The position numbers and the translations under genes were made by a program. A DNA stretch of 53,184 nucleotides from Sporosarcina sp. P13 (GTDB taxonomy: Bacteria; Bacillota; Bacilli; Bacillales_A; Planococcaceae). Shown piece by piece: positions 17,109 to 24,333 of this stretch; the stretch's first letter is position 1; every line of letters begins with the position of its first letter. The stretch is from NCBI RefSeq assembly GCF_002743055.1, contig NZ_PDYM01000020.1:1-53184 (forward strand), given 5' to 3'. The notes under the pieces were generated by a model. It had not been told where the DNA came from. It worked only from the letters and a program-made list of their open reading frames with translations, and did not search any database.

Positions 17109-18272
17109 CTAGTTTCGTAAAATCATTGCGCCGGCGATATCTGGTCCCGCCCAGCCGGTACAAATTCCGATCTTGCAGTCTTCTACTTGGCGATCGGTAC
17201 CTTTATAGTCATGGCGTAATTGCCGAACAATTTCCAGTGCGTTGTTCATGCCGTGGGTATAGCCTTCAGACAGCATACCGCCCGCCGTATTGGTTGGTAG
17301 TTTACCGCCGATCTTTAAGTTCCCTTGTGCGACGAACTCTCCTACTTCCCCGCGCTTAGCGAATCCGTACGCTTCTAGTTGACGCAATACAACCCAGCTA
17401 AAGCAGTCATAGATCGATGCGACATCAATATCTTCTGGTGTCACGCCTGCGTTCTCATAAACTTCTTGCGCTACGTAATCAGAAGCTACTTGGTCAATGT
17501 CATTCCAGTAATGCGTATGTGGGTGACATTGTCTTGCGGACATTCCCATAATGTAGACTGGTCTTGATGTGCAATCTTTCGCTTTCTCTTCTGACGTGAC
17601 GATAATGGCGTTCCCTTCATCAAGTTCCAAGCAAGAATCATGGATATTGAATGGAGAGCTAATATCTGGTGTCGCTAAATACTCTTCCATCGTTAACGGT
17701 TTGCCGTGTAAGAAGGCATTTGGGTTACGCTGCGCATGCTCATAGAAACTCAAGCAGACATGTCCTAAATGTTCTTTTGTAATGCCCGTTTCATGCATAT
17801 GACGTGTCGCATACATGCCGAACCACTGAGATGGACTTGCCGAACCATAAGGAATGACAAAGCTTCCACCGGATAGAGCGCCTTGTAGCATATCCGGATC
17901 ATAGCCACGGCCTACACGCGTTCCTGAACTACCATTCATCGAGCGATAGATTAATACTGTCGTTAGCATGCCAGATTCAATAAGTGAAACGGCATCGGCA
18001 ATCAACATTTCTGTACTCGCTCCGCCTCCTTGAATATCTTTTACATATTTAGGTCTAACCCCTAAGTATGTCGCTAGCTGGTGGGATGTACAGGAATCAT
18101 TTTCGTTATAATTCATGAACCCATCGATATCTGTTGCTTTTAAGCCAGCATCTTCAATCGCCGCTCTTGCTGCATCTAGCGCTAGGTGAAGAGGGGTTGT
18201 GCCAGATTTTCGTGAGCGTTTACTCTCTCCTACGCCGACAATGGCATAGCGATCTTTTATATTTCCCATCAT
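17109..18272 (-). CDS. Thiolase-fold protein without the thiolase Cys, probable Ltp2-like retro-aldolase
   Basis: 387 residues with the SCP-X/thiolase fold. The segment that normally carries the nucleophilic Cys reads DIQGGGASTEML (79-90), with no Cys. The usual His of the HDCF motif is Tyr288 (SIYDCFSW) and the His of the GHP motif is replaced in SEGYTHGMNN (Tyr338). A late Cys371 (CTGWAGP) remains. Tyr in place of thiolase catalytic residues, plus an adjacent DUF35 gene, fits Ltp2-type aldolases that cleave 3-hydroxyacyl-CoA by retro-aldol reaction. A true beta-ketothiolase is unlikely. AGGAGG lies 5 bases before the first and 8 before the second of two consecutive ATGs; I list the first (the second is 18269). 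Confidence 0.85.
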   Translation of the reverse strand: MMGNIKDRYAIVGVGESKRSRKSGTTPLHLALDAARAAIEDAGLKATDIDGFMNYNENDSCTSHQLATYLGVRPKYVKDIQGGGASTEMLIADAVSLIESGMLTTVLIYRSMNGSSGTRVGRGYDPDMLQGALSGGSFVIPYGSASPSQWFGMYATRHMHETGITKEHLGHVCLSFYEHAQRNPNAFLHGKPLTMEEYLATPDISSPFNIHDSCLELDEGNAIIVTSEEKAKDCTSRPVYIMGMSARQCHPHTHYWNDIDQVASDYVAQEVYENAGVTPEDIDVASIYDCFSWVVLRQLEAYGFAKRGEVGEFVAQGNLKIGGKLPTNTAGGMLSEGYTHGMNNALEIVRQLRHDYKGTDRQVEDCKIGICTGWAGPDIAGAMILRN

Positions 18273-18296
18273 TCATTCCTCCTATTTCGCAGTTCC

Positions 18297-18725
18297 TTAG
18301 TCATTCAGTTGTAGTATCGCACTTCCTGATCCAACGACTTCGCCTGATTTCTTTTCGGCTGTCAAGTCAAGAGCGATCCAGCGCTTTCCGTCTTCTTCAA
18401 CTATGCGTTCGACAATTGCCGAACAGCGAATTTCATCGCCCGGAAACGTCATTTTTCCGAAACGCATTGTAAAATTGACGACTTTTGCTTGCTGCGCTGC
18501 GATTTTCATTACATACTCGCCTAAAAAACCCATCACAAGCATGCCATGTGCAACGACCCCATCCATTCCAATCTTTCTAGCAAACTCATCGTCCAGGTGC
18601 AAAGGGTTAAAATCCCCTGAAGCACCTGCGTATTGAGCGAGTTGTACTTTTGTGATTGGCGGTTTCATCATCGGCTCTATTTTTTGATTTACAAGTAGTT
18701 CTTCTAACGACCAGTCCTTAATCAT
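18297..18725 (-). CDS. MaoC-type enoyl-CoA hydratase, catalytic subunit
   Basis: 142 residues, a single hot-dog domain. The hydratase-2 motif YAGASGDFNPLHLDDEFA is intact, with catalytic Asp38 and His43. It should add water to the 2-enoyl-CoA formed by the dehydrogenases. I choose ATG 18725 because GGGGGGAG lies eight bases before it; the in-frame GTG 18734 overlaps that site. It lies 16 bases after a second MaoC-fold gene that lacks the His, as with ChsH1 and ChsH2 of the mycobacterial igr operon. Confidence 0.9.
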   Translation of the reverse strand: MIKDWSLEELLVNQKIEPMMKPPITKVQLAQYAGASGDFNPLHLDDEFARKIGMDGVVAHGMLVMGFLGEYVMKIAAQQAKVVNFTMRFGKMTFPGDEIRCSAIVERIVEEDGKRWIALDLTAEKKSGEVVGSGSAILQLND

Positions 18726-18741
18726 TTGGTACACTCCCCCC

Positions 18742-19185
18742 TCATTTCGCTAGTGAACGATAGACGATATTCATTCGGCTAATACAGACTAGTTCGCCTG
18801 ACTCATCTTTCATTTCTGTATCTAGTTTTAAAAACTGCATTTTCCCACTTTTACCTTCTTTGTCGTATAAGTCACTCACGATCATCTGGCAACGTAAACG
18901 ATCTCCTACTCGAACGGGTTTATGGTAGATAAATTCTTGTTCGCCGTGAAGCATTCTGCGATGATCTAGATCGATTGGTAGCTCTGCGTCTCCATTGTTC
19001 ATAGCGATAGGGAAGGTTGGTGGAACAATCAAGCCTTCATATGCGGATTGTTTTGCATACTCCTCATCTGTATACAATGGATTATTATCTCCAATCGCAG
19101 CAGCAAATTGGCCGACATGGCGATTTTCTACTTCGAAAACGTATTCTTTGCTCGTTAATCCAACGACGCTTTTATCTAAGTCCAT
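18742..19185 (-). CDS. MaoC-fold hydratase partner without catalytic His
   Basis: 147 residues, a hot-dog domain of the MaoC N-terminal/FAS1-like type. The motif reads AAAIGDNNPLYTDEEYAKQS. Asp33 is kept but Tyr38 stands where the catalytic His belongs. The protein therefore probably acts as the structural, substrate-binding half of a heteromeric hydratase with the next gene product, like ChsH2 in mycobacteria (there fused to DUF35). GGGGGAGG precedes the ATG. It lies 12 bases after the acyl-CoA synthetase gene. Confidence 0.88.
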   Translation of the reverse strand: MDLDKSVVGLTSKEYVFEVENRHVGQFAAAIGDNNPLYTDEEYAKQSAYEGLIVPPTFPIAMNNGDAELPIDLDHRRMLHGEQEFIYHKPVRVGDRLRCQMIVSDLYDKEGKSGKMQFLKLDTEMKDESGELVCISRMNIVYRSLAK

Positions 19186-19197
19186 TGTTCCTCCCCC

Positions 19198-21348
19198 TCA
19201 CTTTGTAATAATCAATGCATCTGCCGCTACAATGCCATGTTCATAGACGATTAACGGATTAATATCAATCTCTTGAATGTCATCCGCATAATCTTGGATT
19301 AATGCAGATACTTTCAGTAGCACGTCGATAATTGCCTCCGTATCGACTGCATGTTTATTTCGAACGCCTTGTAGTAGTTGATTCCCTTTTAGCTCTTCCA
19401 TCATGTCGATTGCATCTTGTCTCGTAATAGGAGCGACTCGGAAGGAAACATCTTTAAACACTTCTACAAAGACGCCACCGAGTCCGAACATCATGACAGG
19501 ACCAAATGTCGGATCATTTGTCACTCCAACAATAACTTCCACGCCTTCAGACAACATTTGCTGAATAGAAATTCCATGGATATTCGCTGTTGGACAATGG
19601 TCTTTCGCGTTTTTGTAGATTTCCCGGAAAGCTCTTCGTACATCTTCATCGTTTTGGACATTTAATCGAATTCCGTTTACTTCCGTTTTATGTGGAATAT
19701 CGGGTGAATCGACTTTTAAAACGACCGGATAGCCAATTTCATTTGCGAGAAGCACGGCTTGGTCTTCCGTCTTAGCCACTGCGCGTTTGGTCGTTGGAAT
19801 TCCGTACAGAGACAAAATTTCACTTGACTGGGATTCGCTTAGCGTTTGATTTGTAGGCAATAAATGATGAATATTCTTCTTCGGTGTGTCATGGCTAGGT
19901 GCATGGTTCTCTTGCACGTTCGCTTTTCTGTACGCTTCCCCGTATTCCACTAGCTTTGCCAGCGAACGGATAGGATTCATATCTCCGCGAACAAACGGAA
20001 TTCCGTTATCCTCCAAATATTGCGTACTTTTCGGTGTAGACATCCCTTCAAGTGGGAATGTCGTGATGACTATAAATTTATCCGTATTCTTGCAAAGCTC
20101 GACGAACTCTTGCAGAACAGGCGTGTTCTCATCCCAATGAAGTGGGAATTCTGAGAAAATAATAATGTCGGTCTCGGGATCATTGACCAGTACTTTTAAC
20201 GGTTCTATGAAAAGCTCCGGATGTGTAATCGATGCCGCAGCTGTTAAGTCGATAGGGTTGGAAGCGCTTGCAAAACTCGGGATATTCTTTTCAATTTCAC
20301 CTTTAATCTTGTCGCTTAATGGATGAATCGTTAAGCCGTGAGATTCGCATCGATCGGTTTCATTGATGCCTCTTCCACCTGAACTTGTAACGATAACTGT
20401 ATTTCGTCCAGCGGGAATTTTATTTGATAAAAATAATTTTGAGAACGACACAATATCATCGTAATCATCTGCGCGGACAATTCCTGCTTGTTTAAAGAAC
20501 CCATCATATACTTGGTCAGCACCCGCTAATGAACCGGTATGTGATGCTGCTGCTCGGCTACCCGCACTACTGCGACCCGATTTCATTATGACCATTGGTT
20601 TATTGATCTCTAACGCATATTTTGCTAGCATCCGTAACTTCGCTGGGTTTTTCTCGCCCTCTAAATAGCCGCTTGCGATTTTTGTTTTCGGATCATGTAG
20701 CATGTACTCGATAACATCGGAAAAGCCTACATCGACTTCATTACCTACGCTGACAAAATAGTTAAACGTTAAACCGTGTTGCGCAGCGGCCATATACGTT
20801 AATACGCCAAACGCACCACTTTGTGTAGCAAATCCAACTTCACGTCTTTTTCCAAGCGGTACACGCGTTAGTCCAGGGGAGAATGTTCCCATTAACCCGT
20901 TGGTTGTATTGAGCAGCCCCAAACAGTTAGGACCGATTAAGCGCATATTGTATTGACCCGCAATTTCTTTTAAGCGATTTTGTGCAACCATGCCTTCCTC
21001 ACCGATCTCTGAGTAGCCAGACGCAAACACGATTGCAGCTTTGACCCCGCTTTCGCCGCATTCTAGTAAACAACTTTCCACTTGGTTGATTCCGACACAT
21101 AGGATAGCTAGATCGACTTCATGCGGTGTATCTCCTACGCTTGAATAACATGGTAAGTTTGCGATTTCTTTGGACTTCGGATGGATTGGATAGATGTCTC
21201 CTTCAAATCCTCCATCTATCAGTGCTTTTAACTGTAAGTATCCTATTTTATTCGTATTCTCAGAGGCCCCCATAACCGCAATCCTCCGTGGATTAAATAA
21301 TGGATCCAATTCAATAGTTGATTGTAGTACTTCATTCAACACGTTCAT
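19198..21348 (-). CDS. ADP-forming acyl-CoA synthetase (fused alpha-beta)
   Basis: 716 residues. In order: a CoA-binding Rossmann domain (about 15-140, VMGASENTNKIGY), CoA-ligase domains, and a C-terminal ATP-grasp domain (about 490-710, YPVVLKVDSPDIPHKT). His270 in AAASHTGSLAG is the residue phosphorylated in this superfamily. It converts a carboxylic acid, ATP and CoA to acyl-CoA, ADP and phosphate. I choose ATG 21348 over GTG 21354 because AGGTG lies eight bases before it. First gene of the catabolic operon, so it most likely activates the pathway substrate. Acetate is the default database label; the neighbours suggest a larger acid, as with FerA-type feruloyl-CoA synthetases. Confidence 0.88.
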   Translation of the reverse strand: MNVLNEVLQSTIELDPLFNPRRIAVMGASENTNKIGYLQLKALIDGGFEGDIYPIHPKSKEIANLPCYSSVGDTPHEVDLAILCVGINQVESCLLECGESGVKAAIVFASGYSEIGEEGMVAQNRLKEIAGQYNMRLIGPNCLGLLNTTNGLMGTFSPGLTRVPLGKRREVGFATQSGAFGVLTYMAAAQHGLTFNYFVSVGNEVDVGFSDVIEYMLHDPKTKIASGYLEGEKNPAKLRMLAKYALEINKPMVIMKSGRSSAGSRAAASHTGSLAGADQVYDGFFKQAGIVRADDYDDIVSFSKLFLSNKIPAGRNTVIVTSSGGRGINETDRCESHGLTIHPLSDKIKGEIEKNIPSFASASNPIDLTAAASITHPELFIEPLKVLVNDPETDIIIFSEFPLHWDENTPVLQEFVELCKNTDKFIVITTFPLEGMSTPKSTQYLEDNGIPFVRGDMNPIRSLAKLVEYGEAYRKANVQENHAPSHDTPKKNIHHLLPTNQTLSESQSSEILSLYGIPTTKRAVAKTEDQAVLLANEIGYPVVLKVDSPDIPHKTEVNGIRLNVQNDEDVRRAFREIYKNAKDHCPTANIHGISIQQMLSEGVEVIVGVTNDPTFGPVMMFGLGGVFVEVFKDVSFRVAPITRQDAIDMMEELKGNQLLQGVRNKHAVDTEAIIDVLLKVSALIQDYADDIQEIDINPLIVYEHGIVAADALIITK

Positions 21349-21611
21349 CAACACTTCACCTCTCCGCTTCTGTAATTACTTTTGTTTCATTCCATGGATA
21401 GAATCATAACAAAGTGTTTTTTTCTCTATATTTTCTTTTGTGGATTAAATAATTAATCTTATTAGGACTATAAAAAAACTACGCAGTGGCGGTGAACCGT
21501 TGATAGGGAAGGGTTTTGTGAATTCGTTATTTTCTGATTAGTATAGTTAGTCCCGACTTTCATGAGAAATAACCGCGACATTGGAGAAAGATAAGCGCTT
21601 ATATTTTTCGT
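21349..21611. other. Upstream region of the catabolic operon
   Basis: AT-rich sequence that must hold the operon promoter; I see only a weak TATGAT on the minus strand near 21411-21416 and no clear operator. No regulator gene lies next to the operon. One isolated AACCGCG unit at 21571 precedes the 21-bp array. Confidence 0.35.
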
Positions 21612-21842
21612 GACCGCGCTAACGATTCCCCGAACCGCGCCATTACCTCTCACAACCGCGCCAACACTTACTCTGACCGCGCCATTAGCCCTTACAACCG
21701 CGCGAATGCTTCCCCTAACCGCGCCATTACCTCACGCAACCGCGCCATTACCTCACGCAACCGCGCCAACACTTACTCTGACCGCGCTATTCCTTTCCCA
21801 AACCGCGCGAATCCCACCTCTGACCGCGCTATTACCTATAAT
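21612..21842. repeat. Tandem array, 11 units of exactly 21 bp
   Basis: Units start at 21612, 21633, 21654, 21675, 21696, 21717, 21738, 21759, 21780, 21801 and 21822. Each begins RACCGCGC and the rest varies around CATTACCTCTCAC. Units six and seven are identical; units three and eight are identical. A plus-strand frame through the array is open because 21 is a multiple of three, but it has no plausible gene features. The array lies between the start of the catabolic operon and the parC terminator. Confidence 0.9.
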
Positions 21843-21863
21843 AAAGTTATCCTGTATAAATAT

Positions 21864-21902
21864 AAAAAGGGTTGGAAATCGCTATGATTTCCAACCCTTT
21901 TG
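21864..21902 (-). terminator. Terminator of parEC
   Basis: Arms AAAGGGTTGGAAATC and GATTTCCAACCCTTT pair perfectly around GCTAT. On the minus strand the stem ends in TTTTTATA. It is almost identical to the hairpin at 8811-8847. Confidence 0.85.
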
Positions 21903-21906
21903 ATGT

Positions 21907-24333
21907 TTATTTACTTTCTTTTTTCACCGAAGACACTTGAACAATTTGTCCATCTTTAGCTTCGTCTACGACCGCACTTCCGGTTGATTGCCGATTGGTG
22001 TTTTTTAACGCCATGGGATCGACTTCAACTTTTTGGTTTTTGGCTGTCAGTAAGACGAAATCTTCGTCGTCTTTTACGGCTTTCATATCCACAATTCGAT
22101 GCGGATTGGATTTTAATTCTTTTACAACAGTTACGCCTCTAAGGGCTCTTGAGCTAGTTTCGAACTCTGAAATGTTCATTCGTTTAACGGATCCACGCTG
22201 GGTCGCGAGGAAAATGTTCTTCGTTTGATCTGTGATGACTTCAAACGCTACTAGATCGTCTTCTGGCTTTAAATGAATCCCTCTGACACCGGCTGTGCGG
22301 ATGCCTGTGATGGCGAGCTCGTTTAATGCGAAACGTAATGAATAGGCTTGTTTGCTAACGAGTAGAACATCTTCTGTTCCCGTCACAATACGTGCACCCA
22401 CTAATCTTTCGCCTTTTTTGACGTTCATCGCTTTGAATGAACGGTTATAGCGTTGTACTTGGAAATCGGTTAATTTCGATAGTTTGACGTTGCCATTGGA
22501 CGCGGCTGTTAGGACACTAAGTTTTTCATCGAAGCTTTCAAGCCCGATGACATCTACCAGTTCTTCGTTAGGTTCGAGCCCGACGATACTAGATAGATGT
22601 TGTCCTAAATCACGCCAACGGATATCTGGGAGCTCGTGGACTGGGTGATAAATATAATTACCAAGTGACGTGAACAACAACAGATGATGCTGGGTATTCA
22701 TCGTCATTTCTAATAGATTATAATCTTCTTCTTTCATTTCTTGCCCTTTACCGCTAGATGCCGAATAAGAACGCATGCTCGTGCGCTTCACATAACCGCT
22801 TTTCGTAACGGATACCATTACTTCTTCGCTTGGAACTAAAATATCCAAGTCTACTTTTAACTCTTCAATTTTTTCTTCAATGACAGAAAGACGAGGTTCA
22901 GCAAACTGCTTGCGAATCGCTTTAATTTCTTTTACGAGAACAGAAATTAGCTTCGATTCACTTGCTAAAATGCCTTCAAGAACTTCGATTGATGCACGAA
23001 GTTCTTCTTCTTCCTTCTTCAATTCCGTAATATCCGTATTCGTCAGACGATATAACTGCAACGAAACAATGGCCTCTGCTTGAATTTCAGTAAATTCGTA
23101 AGCATCTACCAAGTTTTGTTTCGCATCTTTTTTATCTTTTGAGGCACGAATCGTCTTAATGACTTCATCTAAAATAGACAAAGCTTTCATTAAACCGTCG
23201 ACGATATGTAGACGTTCTTTCGCCTTACGAATATCGAATGTAGAACGTCTTGTGATGACTTCTTTTTGGTGATCGATATATGCGTCCAGCAACATCGGTA
23301 GTGACATTAGCATTGGACGTCTACCGGCGATCGCGATCATATTGAAGTTATACGTGATCTGCAAATCGGTATGCTTGAGTAAATACTGCATAATCGCTGT
23401 GCCATCCATATCTTTCTTCAGTTCTACGACAATGCGCAAGCCTGTACGATCCGATTCATCACGAATTTCCGCAATGCCGTCAAGTTTACGGTCATGGCGC
23501 AATTCGTCCATTTTCTTCACTAAGTTCGCTTTATTGACATCATACGGAATTTCCGTAATGGCGATTTGCGTTTTACCGGCCTTTAGTTGCTCAATTTCCC
23601 ATTTAGCCCGGATAATGAAGCGCCCTTTACCTGTTTTATAAGCTGTGCGTATACCGTCCGTCCCTTGAATAATCGCCCCTGTAGGGAAATCGGGTCCCGG
23701 AATGACAGTCATCAACTCTTCAACACTCACGTCAGGGTTCTTCAGGCGCATTAATACGGCATCAATCACCTCATGCAGGGCATGAGGTGGAATGTCTGTT
23801 GCGTAGCCTGCTGAGATACCTGTCGAGCCGTTAACGAGCAAATTTGGGAAACGTCCTGGTAAAACAGTTGGTTCTAGTTCGGTATCATCAAAGTTCGGTG
23901 CAAAATCGACCGTTTCTTTACGGATATCACGTAGCATTTCACTGGCAATGGCTGATAAACGAGCTTCTGTATAACGCATCGCAGCAGCTGAGTCACCATC
24001 TACTGATCCGTTGTTTCCGTGCATATCAATCATTTCATGACGTAATTTCCATGACTGACTCATTCGTACCATCGCATCATAAACAGACGTATCGCCGTGC
24101 GGATGGTAGTTACCGATTACGTTACCGACTGTTTTCGCTGACTTACGAAACGCTTTATCATGTGTATTTCCTTCATGGTACATCGCGTAAAGTATCCGAC
24201 GCTGTACCGGCTTTAAGCCGTCCCGCGCATCTGGAATCGCGCGGTCCTGGATAATATACTTACTATAACGTCCAAATCGATCACCAATAACTTCTTCCAA
24301 GGGTAGATCTTGAAACGTTTCTGAATGGGTCAT
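21907..24333 (-). CDS. parC: DNA topoisomerase IV subunit A
   Basis: 808 residues, the DNA-cleaving subunit that separates daughter chromosomes. The catalytic Tyr121 lies in AAMRYTEARLS. The quinolone-determining region reads NYHPHGDTSVYDAMVRMSQ (about 75-93). A C-terminal beta-pinwheel domain (about 490-800) follows. Its start codon overlaps the parE stop by four bases. It is ParC rather than GyrA because of this pairing with ParE and the conserved plsY neighbour. Position 82 is Thr where Staphylococcus aureus GrlA has Ser80. Confidence 0.95.
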   Translation of the reverse strand: MTHSETFQDLPLEEVIGDRFGRYSKYIIQDRAIPDARDGLKPVQRRILYAMYHEGNTHDKAFRKSAKTVGNVIGNYHPHGDTSVYDAMVRMSQSWKLRHEMIDMHGNNGSVDGDSAAAMRYTEARLSAIASEMLRDIRKETVDFAPNFDDTELEPTVLPGRFPNLLVNGSTGISAGYATDIPPHALHEVIDAVLMRLKNPDVSVEELMTVIPGPDFPTGAIIQGTDGIRTAYKTGKGRFIIRAKWEIEQLKAGKTQIAITEIPYDVNKANLVKKMDELRHDRKLDGIAEIRDESDRTGLRIVVELKKDMDGTAIMQYLLKHTDLQITYNFNMIAIAGRRPMLMSLPMLLDAYIDHQKEVITRRSTFDIRKAKERLHIVDGLMKALSILDEVIKTIRASKDKKDAKQNLVDAYEFTEIQAEAIVSLQLYRLTNTDITELKKEEEELRASIEVLEGILASESKLISVLVKEIKAIRKQFAEPRLSVIEEKIEELKVDLDILVPSEEVMVSVTKSGYVKRTSMRSYSASSGKGQEMKEEDYNLLEMTMNTQHHLLLFTSLGNYIYHPVHELPDIRWRDLGQHLSSIVGLEPNEELVDVIGLESFDEKLSVLTAASNGNVKLSKLTDFQVQRYNRSFKAMNVKKGERLVGARIVTGTEDVLLVSKQAYSLRFALNELAITGIRTAGVRGIHLKPEDDLVAFEVITDQTKNIFLATQRGSVKRMNISEFETSSRALRGVTVVKELKSNPHRIVDMKAVKDDEDFVLLTAKNQKVEVDPMALKNTNRQSTGSAVVDEAKDGQIVQVSSVKKESK

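Noticed and set aside
21612..21842. A CRISPR array
   Set aside because: There are no spacers; the whole 21-bp unit is repeated and no cas genes are near.
21610..21903. Plus-strand frame of 97 codons with a seven-residue repeat
   Set aside because: It is open only because the 21-bp tandem repeat is a multiple of three; there is no ribosome site and it runs through the parC terminator.
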